Shown here in pieces: positions 16,247 to 24,786 of a stretch of DNA of 64,000 nt. The first letter of the stretch is position 1; each line of letters opens with the position of its first letter. The stretch lies in contig JAIEQJ010000055.1 of NCBI GenBank assembly GCA_019747815.1, positions 1 to 64,000 on the forward strand, written 5' to 3'. The translations under genes and the position numbers were made by a program. The stretch is from Hyphomonadaceae bacterium. Lineage in GTDB: Bacteria; Pseudomonadota; Alphaproteobacteria; Rhizobiales; Hyphomicrobiaceae. The notes below the pieces were generated by a model. It saw only the letters and a program-made list of their open reading frames with translations. It ran no database searches and was not told the DNA's origin.

Positions 16247-17020
16247 GTGCCGCGTTCTGGCTTGCAGTTGACCGTGCACCACGCCGCGGCAGCGGCGGCC
16301 ACGGTATGTCATGCCCTGGGACTCGGGCTGGATGCCGCAGCAGCGCCGCCCGAACGGCGGGACACTCCCGCCTTCGAGATGTGGGCGGGTGCTGAAGTCT
16401 TCCAGCGGGTCTGGTCCATGTACACCGGGGGGACCTACGCACCCTTCGGCGACGTGCACAGCGACGGCTTCAGGATCCGCGCCATGGCTGGCTATGGCGC
16501 CTACGGCTATGCCAGCCCCCGCTGGACGGGCGCCGGCACCCAGGCTCTCGAATTTCGCGGCATGGCCTCGTTTGCCGATCTGCTGCTCGGTTATCACAAG
16601 CAGCTCGGACCGGTGACCATCAAGGTCCTGACCGGCCTCACCCTTCTCGACCAAAGCAGCAACGATCCGGAGGCGCCCTCGGGCACCGAGGTCGGCGCCA
16701 AGGCCGTGCTGGAGACATGGTGGACCATCACCGACCGAGCTTGGGCCTCGGTCGACCTCTCCTTGACCACCCTACAGGATGTCTACGGCGCGCGTGCCAG
16801 GCTTGGCTGGAGGCTGTGGCCCGCGCTTTCCATTGGCGTAGAGGGCGGCGCTACCGGCTCCTTGGACTATGACACGGCGCGTATCGGCGGCTTTGTGCGC
16901 TACACCTGGGCCAATGGCGAAGCATCGTTGTCGGGCGGGCTCGCCAGCGACGGCCCCCGTCGGGCCTGGAGGGATGTGCAGGGGCCGTTCGTGACGTTCG
17001 GCGTCCTCACCCGCTTCTGA
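16247..17020 (+). CDS. bcsS: cellulose biosynthesis protein BcsS-like
   Basis: A 257-aa outer-membrane-type beta-rich protein. BcsS accompanies cellulose synthase clusters in alphaproteobacteria, but its job is unclear. The mature part begins around FEMWAGAEVFQRVWSMYTGG and continues with FGDVHSDGFRIRAMAGYGAY. Alternating beta-strands follow, ending in a C-terminal Phe (FGVLTRF), as expected for a beta-barrel protein. The N-terminal 35 residues look like a signal sequence (AAAAAATVCHALGLGLDAAA). No bcsA, bcsB, bcsC or bcsZ is in the window, so this copy is an orphan. Confidence 0.78.
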   Translation: MPRSGLQLTVHHAAAAAATVCHALGLGLDAAAAPPERRDTPAFEMWAGAEVFQRVWSMYTGGTYAPFGDVHSDGFRIRAMAGYGAYGYASPRWTGAGTQALEFRGMASFADLLLGYHKQLGPVTIKVLTGLTLLDQSSNDPEAPSGTEVGAKAVLETWWTITDRAWASVDLSLTTLQDVYGARARLGWRLWPALSIGVEGGATGSLDYDTARIGGFVRYTWANGEASLSGGLASDGPRRAWRDVQGPFVTFGVLTRF

Positions 17021-17128
17021 ATGTGCAAACGGCCGCCGCCGCTGCATTGCGCAGTCGCGCTGGAGGCGGTCTGTGCTATGCTGCAGCCGGGTAGCAAAAA
17101 ACAACAGTCCGTAACAGCGAGGAATGCC

Positions 17129-17947
17129 ATGCAGAGCATTCTTCTTCCGATCGACCAAGGCGAGCAAATGCCCGCAGTCCTGGAGACCGCGCGGCTGCTG
17201 GCACGTCGGTTCGAGGCAACCATCGAGGGCGTGGCGCTGCGCCCTGCGTTTGCCGAGATCGTGGCGCCGGACCCCATCGTTGCCGTCACCATTCCCCCCG
17301 CCGATTGGAATGAGACCGAGTTTTGCCGCAGCGTGCGCCAGACCTTTGACGCGTACGCGGCCCAGCACGCCCCGGGAGCGGGCAAAGGCGCCCGCTTCCG
17401 CTGGCGCGGCGGCTCCGCGATCGAGGATGGGGCTCTTGGCAGCTTGGGCCGCGTCTATGATGTCACCGTGCTTGGCCGGCCGGGCGGTCGCGGCGCGCGC
17501 ATGACGGCGCTCGAGGCGGCGCTTTTCGACAGTGGCAGACCCGTGCTGATGGCCCCGCCCCAAGCGCCCAAGACGCTGGGTGAAACGGTGCTTATCCATT
17601 GGAATGCCAGCACGGAAACCGCCCGCTGCATGCTGTTTGCCATGCCGCTCCTGAAGCAGGCCAAGCGCGTATCCATGATCGCCGTCGACGGGGCGATGGC
17701 ACCGGGCCCAAGCATCAAGGACGCGGTGGGCTACTTGGCCGCGAATGGGATCGAGGCAACGGACAAGACAGTCCCGGGAAGCTCCTCACGCGCCGGCGAG
17801 GCCATTCTGGCTGAGGCCGCATCGATCCGGGCCGACCTGCTGATCAAAGGGGCCTACACGCAAAGCCGGCTGCGGCAGATGATCTTCGGTGGCGCCACCA
17901 GCCACATCCTGTCGGCGGCGGGACTACCGGTGTTCTTTGCGCACTAA
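17129..17947 (+). CDS. universal stress protein (UspA family), tandem domain
   Basis: A 272-aa protein made of two Usp-like halves. The start at 17129 has GCGAGGA before it and gives MQSILLPIDQGEQMP, the normal first strand; the ORF-track extension is not needed. The second half carries the ATP-binding pattern GAYTQSRLRQMIFGGATSHI near the end. Such proteins bind ATP or AMP and help cells survive starvation or oxidative stress. Its 3-prime end overlaps the converging MFS gene by 24 bases. Confidence 0.87.
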   Translation: MQSILLPIDQGEQMPAVLETARLLARRFEATIEGVALRPAFAEIVAPDPIVAVTIPPADWNETEFCRSVRQTFDAYAAQHAPGAGKGARFRWRGGSAIEDGALGSLGRVYDVTVLGRPGGRGARMTALEAALFDSGRPVLMAPPQAPKTLGETVLIHWNASTETARCMLFAMPLLKQAKRVSMIAVDGAMAPGPSIKDAVGYLAANGIEATDKTVPGSSSRAGEAILAEAASIRADLLIKGAYTQSRLRQMIFGGATSHILSAAGLPVFFAH

Positions 17948-19219
17948 AGCAGGGAGTTGCGACAGACCCGTGCGCGCTCCCCCAACGCGCTCCTCGCGGA
18001 GGCTGCGCACGCCCCAAAAGATGGATAGCCCCGCCAGGGCCGCAGCCGCGGCGAGTGCGAACGAAGCCATGTAGCTGCCCGTCATCTCATACAGCAGGCC
18101 GGAACTCCACGAGCCCAGGCCCGCTCCCAGACCCATGGACAACGACAGTGTTCCATAGATGGTGCCGACGCCGCCGCCGGGAAACAGCCTTGCGACCAGG
18201 GCTATGATGATCGGCCCGCGGGCGCCCTGCATCAGGCCGAAGAACCAGACAAAGGCATAGACCAGCACGAGCGACGGCCAAACCGAAACGAGCATCAGCG
18301 CCACGATGCCCACGACCGTCGAAAGATATGACCAGCTCGCCGTGTACAGGCGGCCGAATCGGTCCGACAGCCAGCCGATCGCGAGGATGCCGAACACCGA
18401 CAGCATCCCCGTCAGACCGAATGCGCTGGCGGCGAGGAGCGGATTGAACCCCGCCTCGATCAGATAGGCAACCGAATGCGGCAGGACGCTGTAGGCCGCG
18501 GCCGAGGTGAAGAGATAGGCCGCAAACAGGCCCCAGAAGGCACTCGTACGCACCGCTGTGCCAACCGTCCACGGCCCGGCGGCCGCTGTGGTTGGCTGGC
18601 GTCGCAGTTTCTGCCACGCCAGCGAGCCGGCCGTCATGCGTCTGAGCGGAGCCAGCATGATCAGCGGCAGCATGAGAAGCACGCCCGCGCCGAGCAGCCG
18701 GTGCGCCACGCGCCAGTCGGTGCTGGCCAGCATGAGCTGTGTCAGCGGCGGCAGGATCAGCATGCCCGCTCCGATGGCCGCATAGGGAACCGACATGATC
18801 GTGCCGATGCGGTCCGTGAACCAGCGCGACAGCAGCGCGGAGGCGGCGATCATGCCGAGCGAGGCCGAGCCCAGGCCGCCCAGGAAACCCGCGGCGAACA
18901 GGTAGTGCCACAGCTCGGTTGCCGAGCCCGCCAGAAGATAGCCGCAGCCGAGGCTCGCAAGGCCGAAACCGTAGGCGATCCGTGCACCGAAGCGATCTAT
19001 CAGCTGGCCGGCCAAAGGCGCAAAAGCTCCATAGGCCAGCATGAAGACCGAGTAGGTGAGCGTGATCTCGGGGCGCGAGACGCCGAGACCTTGCTGCACC
19101 GGCAATAGAAACACGGCAAACGTCTCGGTCACCCCGCGCGCGATCATGTTCATGAGGAAGGTGACGACGAGCAGGGTGCCCAGGAAGGCGCGCCCTGCGT
19201 GGTCACCGGCCCCATTCAC
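17924..19219 (-). CDS. MFS transporter, monocarboxylate-like
   Basis: A carrier of about 431 aa with 12 predicted helices. I start at GTG 19219 (VNGAGDHAGRAFLG) because the longer ORF would overlap the rraA-like gene with no sequence support. The pattern RGVTETFAVFLLPVQQ, followed by GQLIDRFGARIAYGFGL, resembles the oxalate/formate antiporter and monocarboxylate group of MFS. It lies 31 bases after the RraA-type gene in the same direction, so a two-gene unit for a small hydroxy- or oxo-acid is plausible. The substrate is unproven. Confidence 0.8.
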   Translation of the reverse strand: MNGAGDHAGRAFLGTLLVVTFLMNMIARGVTETFAVFLLPVQQGLGVSRPEITLTYSVFMLAYGAFAPLAGQLIDRFGARIAYGFGLASLGCGYLLAGSATELWHYLFAAGFLGGLGSASLGMIAASALLSRWFTDRIGTIMSVPYAAIGAGMLILPPLTQLMLASTDWRVAHRLLGAGVLLMLPLIMLAPLRRMTAGSLAWQKLRRQPTTAAAGPWTVGTAVRTSAFWGLFAAYLFTSAAAYSVLPHSVAYLIEAGFNPLLAASAFGLTGMLSVFGILAIGWLSDRFGRLYTASWSYLSTVVGIVALMLVSVWPSLVLVYAFVWFFGLMQGARGPIIIALVARLFPGGGVGTIYGTLSLSMGLGAGLGSWSSGLLYEMTGSYMASFALAAAAALAGLSIFWGVRSLREERVGGARTGLSQLPALVRKEHR

Positions 19220-19250
19220 GCGCGTGTCTCGCTCGCCGCTTGGTATCGGA

Positions 19251-19901
19251 TCAGATCCGCTGAAACTTGGCCATGGCCTCGCGAAAGGACAGTCCCTTGG
19301 CCAGCTCGGCAGCGGCCTGCTCGTCATCCTTGGCATAGCGCGCCGCCAGCATCGCCACGTGCGCCGCGTGCTCCGAAGGGATGCAGACGATCCCCGACCC
19401 GTCCGCGACAATCACATCGCCGGGGCATACCCGCACCCCGCCACATCCGATCGGCTCGTTGATGGCTGTGATGGCAAGCCGGGTGCGGCCGGTCAGCGGC
19501 GTCATGTGCCGGGCAAAGACCGGGAAGGCGTGCTCGATCATCTCCTCCTGGTCGCGCACGCCGCCGTCAGCAACCAACCCGCCGATCCCCTTCGTCTTGG
19601 CAGCCAAGGTCGCGAGGCCGCCGAAGGTCGAAACGCACCGACCGCCATTGTCGACGACCAAAACGTCGCCGCGTCCGGCCGCATCGATCATGTGTCCAAC
19701 CTTGAAGTCCTCCGACGTGAAATCGCCGCGCCGGCCTGTCACCTCTCGAATCGTTACGGCACGGCCGACGCAGCGGGTACTCGGCACGACTTGCATGAGG
19801 CCCTGCATCACGCCCTCGAAGGCGACGTCGTCGAGCGCATTGGCAATGGTCGAAGTGGCCAAAGTCGCGAACGCCTGCAAGATTTCATCAGAAACGCCCA
19901 T
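19251..19901 (-). CDS. RraA-type aldolase/decarboxylase (HMG aldolase family)
   Basis: A 216-aa protein of the RraA-like fold, which in bacteria often acts as 4-hydroxy-4-methyl-2-oxoglutarate aldolase or oxaloacetate decarboxylase with a divalent metal. The family motif is clear: VLVVDNGGR, GGLVADGGVRDQEEM with the catalytic Arg-Asp, and GDVIVADGSGIVCIP. Its neighbour in the same direction is an MFS gene that could import its substrate. The stop codon overlaps a CGGATC-A-GATCCG palindrome. True RraA, the RNase E inhibitor, is excluded only by context. Confidence 0.83.
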   Translation of the reverse strand: MGVSDEILQAFATLATSTIANALDDVAFEGVMQGLMQVVPSTRCVGRAVTIREVTGRRGDFTSEDFKVGHMIDAAGRGDVLVVDNGGRCVSTFGGLATLAAKTKGIGGLVADGGVRDQEEMIEHAFPVFARHMTPLTGRTRLAITAINEPIGCGGVRVCPGDVIVADGSGIVCIPSEHAAHVAMLAARYAKDDEQAAAELAKGLSFREAMAKFQRI

Positions 19902-20001
19902 GAATATCCCTCGCCCTGGTGCAACAAAGACGGACTTGCGGTGCGCGACAGAAGTCGTATCGTTCCCGGGTGTTGTTCACAACCAGACCTTGAGCAGAGT
20001 G

Positions 20002-20307
20002 ATGCGCACCAGACCTGCGTTTCCCGGTGCCTTGGCTGCCCTGTTGGTTGCGACGGTCCCAGCATCTCTGCCGGCAGGGGCGGCGACTTGCGCCGATCGC
20101 ATCGTTCAGGCGCGGGGAGAGCCATCGCGCTTCGAAGTGCTGGCGAAGGCCAAGGCACGCGGCAACTGGCGGGCCCAGGTCCGCACCATGCCGACACTGG
20201 GTCCACTCTATGCCAACTGGAACCAGGCGCTGTCCGCGGACTACAGATGCGCGCACGGCAAGGCGGGACATCGCTGCACGGCCGTCGCTCGCCCGTGCCG
20301 CGAATAG
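20002..20307 (+). CDS. small secreted hypothetical protein
   Basis: A 101-aa protein with a signal peptide (ALAALLVATVPASLPAGAA). The mature domain of about 70 residues has four cysteines (TCADRIV, YRCAHG, RCTAVARPC) that could form two disulfides. RGNWRAQVRTMPTLGPLYAN is the most protein-like stretch and is reminiscent of small periplasmic proteins in rhizobia. No function is known, and it has no operon partner. The longer frame in the ORF track is antisense to rraA. Confidence 0.6.
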   Translation: MRTRPAFPGALAALLVATVPASLPAGAATCADRIVQARGEPSRFEVLAKAKARGNWRAQVRTMPTLGPLYANWNQALSADYRCAHGKAGHRCTAVARPCRE

Positions 20308-20457
20308 CCGCCGGGGCGCGTGGTTCAGCGCCTCTTTCCCGCTCCCTCCAGCCGCTCGATCGGCCTCGGTGCGCAGAACGGCAGCAGGAGACACACGCTT
20401 CTGCCCAAGCCGCGTGTATCGTTTGCGGGCGACGCCGCCATGAAGGCCGGAGGCCCC

Positions 20458-20532
20458 CTAGTGTCCCGATCGCGAAGTTCGCCGGATCTTGCAGCAGGCG
20501 CTGAACGAACTTCGCGATCGAAAGGACACTAG
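20458..20532 (+). repeat. CTAG-bounded hairpin element, type A
   Basis: A 75-bp imperfect palindrome that begins CTAGTGTCC and ends GGACACTAG. Arms of 24 bp pair fully around a 24-nt loop with a GCAGCA core. The 3-prime arm has three extra bases (AAA) that bulge next to the terminal block. It is related to element B by arm layout, loop length and bulge, but differs in many arm bases. Confidence 0.8.
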
Positions 20533-20545
20533 CAAGCTCATGGTG

Positions 20546-20622
20546 CTAGTGTGATTCAGATCGAGAAATTCGCTCAGTAGGCGTGCTGCGAGGAAGGGCG
20601 AATTTCTCGATCATCACACTAG
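20546..20622 (-). repeat. CTAG-bounded hairpin element, type B, copy 1
   Basis: A 77-bp imperfect palindrome, 13 bp after element A. Its exact reverse complement is found at 41940-42016. Arms of 25 bp carry the inner block GATCGAGAAATTCGC. The loop is 24 nt with GCAGCA, and a three-base bulge lies at the same relative place as in type A. It starts and ends with CTAG. Confidence 0.85.
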
Positions 20623-20748
20623 GCGCGCTCCGACCCTCAACACTGGTCCCTGACCGCGGCGTCTGGCGCTGCTTTGCTCCCGGCAGCTGCGCCAGTCCGG
20701 CCTGCGCCGCATCCAGGCCCGGAACGCTCCGCTTCATGCTCATGTCTG

Positions 20749-20770
20749 CCCGGCAATAGACCTTGCCGGG
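20749..20770 (-). terminator. putative hairpin terminator after fhs
   Basis: Stem CCCGGCAA paired with TTGCCGGG around a 6-nt loop, 14 bp past the fhs stop. There is no T-tract, so it may only stabilise the mRNA end. Confidence 0.4.
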
Positions 20771-20783
20771 CCATTGACACGCC

Positions 20784-22460
20784 TCAGAACAGCCCCTCGA
20801 TCTGCCCCTTCTCATTGAGGCGGATGCTGTTGGCCGAGGGGACCTTCGGCAAGCCCGGCATGGTCATGATCTCGCCTGTGATCACGACAATGAACTCGGC
20901 GCCCGCCGAGAGCCTGAGCTCGCGAATGGGCACGACGTGATTGCTCGGCGCGCCCCTGAGATTGGGATCGGTGGAGAAGGAGTACTGCGTCTTGGCCATG
21001 CACACGGGCAGATGGCCATAGCCGGCGGCCTGCAGCTCCTTGAACTGATTGCGCACGCTGGTATCGGCCACGATCTCGGATGCATGATAGATCTCGGTGG
21101 CGATCGTCTTCACCTTGTCCCACAGCGGCATCTCGTCGGGATACAGCGGCTTGAACTTCGACTGTCCGCTGTCGGCCATATCCACCACGTGCCGCGCCAG
21201 CGACTCGATGCCCTTGCCGCCCTCGCCCCAGTGCGTGCACAGGAAAGCCCTGGTGCCCGCGCTTTCGGCCGCCTTCATGACTTCCTGAATTTCCCGATCC
21301 GTGTCGGTAATGAAGCGGTTGATGGCCACGACCGGCGGCACGCCGAACTTCTTCACGTTCTCGATGTGGCGCTTGAGATTGTCGCAACCCTTGGCGACGG
21401 CGGCGGCATTCTCGTTCTTCAAGTCGTCCTTCGCCACGCCGCCATGCATCTTGAGCGCGCGCACGGTTGCCACGATGACGGCCGCCGCCGGATTGAGCCC
21501 GGCCTTGCGGCACTTGATGTCGAAGAATTTCTCCGCACCCAGGTCGGCACCAAAGCCGGCCTCCGTCACCACGTAATCGGCCAATTTGAGCGCGGTGCGC
21601 GTCGCCAGCACCGAGTTGCAGCCATGCGCGATATTGGCAAAGGGACCACCGTGGATGAAGACTGGATTGTTCTCCAGCGTCTGCACCAGGTTGGGCATCA
21701 GCGCGTCCTTCAGGAGCACGGTCATGGCGCCGTCACCCTTCAGGTCGCGCGCCAGCACGGGCTTCCTCTCGCGCGTGTAGCCCACGACGATGTTGCCGAG
21801 CCGGCGCTCCAGGTCCTTCAAATCCATGGCGAGACACAGGATCGCCATCACCTCGCTGGCGACCGTGATGTCAAAGCCATCCTCGCGCGGAAACCCGTTG
21901 GCAGTGCCGCCCAGGGAGTTCACGATCGAGCGCAGCGCGCGGTCGTTCATATCCATGACGCGACGCCACGAGATGCGCCGTGCATCGAGCCCCAGCGGAT
22001 TGCCCCAGTAGATCTGATTGTCGAGCAGCGCCGAGAGCAGGTTGTGGGCAGAGGTGATGGCGTGAAAATCACCGGTGAAGTGGAGATTGATGTCCTCCAT
22101 CGGCACCACCTGGGCATAGCCGCCGCCGGCCGCGCCGCCCTTGACCCCGAAGCACGGTCCAAGCGACGGCTCGCGCAGGCAGCTCATGGCTTTCCTGCCG
22201 ATCCGGTTGAGGCCGTCGCCGAGGCCAACCGTGGTGGTGGTCTTGCCCTCGCCCGCTGGAGTCGGGCTGATGGCCGTCACCAGGATCAGCTTGCCGTCCT
22301 TGTTCTTCTTGGCCGCTTCGATGAAATCGTAGCTCACCTTGGCCTTGTAGGGGCCGTAGTTCAGCAGGGCGCTTGCAGGGACGCCGATCTTGCTGCCGAC
22401 CTCCGCGATCGGCTGCATATTCGCCTCGCGCGCAATCTCAATATCAGACTTCACAGCCAT
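20784..22460 (-). CDS. fhs: formate--tetrahydrofolate ligase
   Basis: Joins formate to tetrahydrofolate at the cost of ATP, giving 10-formyl-THF for C1 assimilation and biosynthesis. The 558-aa length is normal. The ATP-binding P-loop reads [18 protein letters not shown] (about residues 67-84), followed by [20 protein letters not shown]. The C-terminus [19 protein letters not shown] is the family hallmark. The start has GGAGGGG upstream. It is the last gene of the minus-strand oxalate unit, so formate from oxalate can enter the folate pool. No FolD-type gene was found in the window. Confidence 0.96.
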   Translation of the reverse strand: MAVKSDIEIAREANMQPIAEVGSKIGVPASALLNYGPYKAKVSYDFIEAAKKNKDGKLILVTAISPTPAGEGKTTTTVGLGDGLNRIGRKAMSCLREPSLGPCFGVKGGAAGGGYAQVVPMEDINLHFTGDFHAITSAHNLLSALLDNQIYWGNPLGLDARRISWRRVMDMNDRALRSIVNSLGGTANGFPREDGFDITVASEVMAILCLAMDLKDLERRLGNIVVGYTRERKPVLARDLKGDGAMTVLLKDALMPNLVQTLENNPVFIHGGPFANIAHGCNSVLATRTALKLADYVVTEAGFGADLGAEKFFDIKCRKAGLNPAAAVIVATVRALKMHGGVAKDDLKNENAAAVAKGCDNLKRHIENVKKFGVPPVVAINRFITDTDREIQEVMKAAESAGTRAFLCTHWGEGGKGIESLARHVVDMADSGQSKFKPLYPDEMPLWDKVKTIATEIYHASEIVADTSVRNQFKELQAAGYGHLPVCMAKTQYSFSTDPNLRGAPSNHVVPIRELRLSAGAEFIVVITGEIMTMPGLPKVPSANSIRLNEKGQIEGLF

Positions 22461-22501
22461 GTTTCCCCTCCTGCGCTATCGCGCGAGATGCATTGAGATT
22501 C

Positions 22502-23440
22502 TCAAGTGCTGGATTTCGGTGCCGCCGGCTTTTCGAAGCTGTCACCGGCCTTGACGCCTGCGGACTTGGCCCATTCTCCGGCTGCGACCTTCTTGCCGTC
22601 GCCGCCGCGGACGCGCTTGGCGAGGATGGCACCGCCACCGGCGGCAATCGTCATCCCCTGATCGTCCACGGCGAGCACTTCACCCGGCGCACCGCTGCCG
22701 GCGACCTTCGCGCTGTCGAAGATATCGACCTTTTGCCCCTTGATGGTGCTCCAGGCGCCGGGCGCCGGATTGACGGCGCGGATGAGGTTGTAGACCTCGC
22801 CAACAGGCTTTGCCCAATCGATTGCGGCAAGATCCTTCTTGAACCAGCTTTCGTACGACCCGTCGGCAAGATTCTGCGGGTGCCTGAGCACGGCGCCGGC
22901 GCGCACCAGCTCCAATCCCTCGATCATCGCGTCGACGCCCATCGGAAACAGCTTCTTGAAATAGACGTCGCCGAGCGTCTCGTCGGGGCCGATCTCCACC
23001 GACTTCTGGATCAGGATCGGACCCTCATCGAGCCCCTCGTTGGGCCAGAAGATGGTCAGGCCGGTCCGCGTCTTGCCCATGGCGATCGGCCAATTGATCG
23101 ATGACGGCCCGCGGTGCGCCGGCAGCAGCGATGGGTGGTACTGGAAGGTGCCGAACCGCGGCGCATCCAGCACCGGCTGCGGAACGAACAGCAGCACGTA
23201 GGCCATCATGCACACGTCGGCATTGAACGACTTCATCAGCTCGAGCGCTTCAGGTGTCTTCCAGCTCTTGGGCTGATGCACGGGCAAGCCCTTCTCGAGC
23301 GCGAACAGCTTGAGCGGGTCTTCCGGCCGGCCGGCCTTGTCCGGTGCGCAGCACACCGCCACCACGTTCTCCTTACGCTCCAACAGCTTCTCGAGCACGG
23401 CCTTGCCGAAGGCCTCCTGCCCATGCACGACGATGCGCAT
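22502..23440 (-). CDS. formyltransferase-fold protein of the 10-formyl-THF hydrolase (ALDH1L N-domain) type
   Basis: A 312-aa protein with a formyltransferase N-domain (about 1-180) and C-domain (about 200-290). It is often auto-named methionyl-tRNA formyltransferase. The active region reads YHPSLLPAHRGPSSINW then LTIFWPNEGLDEGPILIQK, with His102 and Asp138. The position two before the His, Asn in true Fmt, is Gln100 here. The string IFW..(E/D)GLD.G, then LFP.G and PAPGAW further on match, from memory, the hydrolase domain of animal 10-formyl-THF dehydrogenase better than Fmt. GGAGAG precedes two adjacent ATGs; the second gives better spacing. It sits between frc and fhs, so it likely moves or releases formyl groups in oxalate use. 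Confidence 0.75.
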   Translation of the reverse strand: MRIVVHGQEAFGKAVLEKLLERKENVVAVCCAPDKAGRPEDPLKLFALEKGLPVHQPKSWKTPEALELMKSFNADVCMMAYVLLFVPQPVLDAPRFGTFQYHPSLLPAHRGPSSINWPIAMGKTRTGLTIFWPNEGLDEGPILIQKSVEIGPDETLGDVYFKKLFPMGVDAMIEGLELVRAGAVLRHPQNLADGSYESWFKKDLAAIDWAKPVGEVYNLIRAVNPAPGAWSTIKGQKVDIFDSAKVAGSGAPGEVLAVDDQGMTIAAGGGAILAKRVRGGDGKKVAAGEWAKSAGVKAGDSFEKPAAPKSST

Positions 23441-23503
23441 CATACTCTCCGCATTTGCTATGAAGGGCGCCATCCCGCCTGCGCGGGAAGGCGCCGAGCC
23501 ACT

Positions 23504-24775
23504 CTATTCAGCCGCAGCCTTTCGCACCGGTGCCGTGGCGCCGGCGTCGGCCAGCGCTACGATCTCGTCCGCCGAGTAGCCGAGCTCGGACAGCACTTCA
23601 TTGGTGTGCTCCCCGAGCAGCGGCGAGCGCTTCACATCTGCAGCGCTGGCGGACAGCTTGATCGGATTGCCCACCGACAGGTACTTGCCGCGCGTGGGAT
23701 GATCGACCTCCACCATCGTGCCGGTGGCAAACAGCGACTTGTCCTCGGCCAGCTCCTTCATGGAAAGGATCGGCCCGCAGGGGATGTCGTACTTGTTCAG
23801 GATATCCATGGCCTCGAACTTGGTCTTGGTCATGGTCCATTGCTCGATACGGGCGAAGATCGCGTTCAGCCGCGGCAGGCGTGCCGGCGGCTTGGCGTAA
23901 TCGGGATGGGTCTTCCAGCCGGGCTCGCCAATGACGTCGCAGATCGCTTCCCACACCGGCGCCTGGGTAATGAAATAGATGTACGCGTCGGGATCCGTTT
24001 CCCACCCCTTGCACTTGAGGATGCGTCCCGGCTGGCCGCCGCCCGAATCGTTGCCCGCGCGCGGCACGGCCTTGCCGAAGGGAATGCCCTCACCGAACTG
24101 GCTGTATTCCTTGAGCGGACCATGCGCCAGGCGCTGCTGGTCGCGCATCTTCACCCGCGCCAGGTTGAGAACGCCGTCCTGCATGGCGCAGGTGACGCGC
24201 TGGCCCTTGCCCGACATGGTGCGGTGATAAAGCGCCGTCACGATGCCGAGCGCCAGATGCAGGCCGGTGCCTGAATCTCCAATCTGCGCCCCCGTCACCA
24301 ACGGCGGACCATCGCGGAAGCCCGTTGTGGAGGCCGAGCCGCCGGTGCACTGCGCGACGTTCTCGTACACCTTGCAGTCTTCATAGGGGCCGGGACCGAA
24401 ACCCTTGACGGAGGCGTAGATCATCCGTGGGTTCAGCTCCTGGATGCGCTGCCAGGTGAGCCCCATGCGGTCGAGCGCGCCAGGTGCGAAGTTCTCCACG
24501 AGCACATCGCACTTCTTCACCAGCCGCTCCAGGATCTCCAGGCCCTTCTTGTTCTTGCTGTCGATCGTGATGGAGCGCTTGTTGTGGTTCAGCATCGTGA
24601 AATAGAGGCTGTCCACGTTCGGTATGTCCTGCAGCTGGCCGCGCGTGATGTCGCCGACGCCGGGGCGCTCGACCTTGATCACGTCGGCGCCGAACCAGGC
24701 GAGCAGCTGCGTGCAGGTCGGACCCGACTGGACGTGGGTGAAATCGAGAATGCGGACGCCTTCAAGTGCTTTCAT
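23504..24775 (-). CDS. frc: formyl-CoA:oxalate CoA-transferase
   Basis: Class III CoA-transferase that swaps CoA from formyl-CoA to oxalate, giving oxalyl-CoA and formate. The 423-aa length is right. The N-terminus reads [20 protein letters not shown]. The catalytic Asp is in [18 protein letters not shown] (residue 167, equivalent to Asp169 of Oxalobacter Frc), and the glycine loop SGGGQPG closes over the active site. ATG 24775 has GGAG six bases before it, so I prefer it to the ATG at 24790. The start lies within a dozen bases of the oxc stop, which suggests translational coupling. Confidence 0.96.
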   Translation of the reverse strand: MKALEGVRILDFTHVQSGPTCTQLLAWFGADVIKVERPGVGDITRGQLQDIPNVDSLYFTMLNHNKRSITIDSKNKKGLEILERLVKKCDVLVENFAPGALDRMGLTWQRIQELNPRMIYASVKGFGPGPYEDCKVYENVAQCTGGSASTTGFRDGPPLVTGAQIGDSGTGLHLALGIVTALYHRTMSGKGQRVTCAMQDGVLNLARVKMRDQQRLAHGPLKEYSQFGEGIPFGKAVPRAGNDSGGGQPGRILKCKGWETDPDAYIYFITQAPVWEAICDVIGEPGWKTHPDYAKPPARLPRLNAIFARIEQWTMTKTKFEAMDILNKYDIPCGPILSMKELAEDKSLFATGTMVEVDHPTRGKYLSVGNPIKLSASAADVKRSPLLGEHTNEVLSELGYSADEIVALADAGATAPVRKAAAE

Positions 24776-24786
24776 TGCGTGCTCCA

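Noticed and set aside
20546-20622. Element B read as an ordinary terminator
   Set aside because: No T-tract, CTAG at both ends, an exact inverted copy 21 kb away and a related element next to it fit a mobile repeat better.
20937-22496. 519-aa plus-strand ORF opposite fhs
   Set aside because: It is the shadow of fhs on the opposite strand; rich in His and Arg and without family motifs. The same holds for 5038-6009, 6803-7918 and 9197-10162.
22502-23440. Plain annotation as methionyl-tRNA formyltransferase
   Set aside because: Catalytic Asn is Gln and the central motifs fit the 10-formyl-THF hydrolase domain better; location in the oxalate operon also argues against the housekeeping enzyme.
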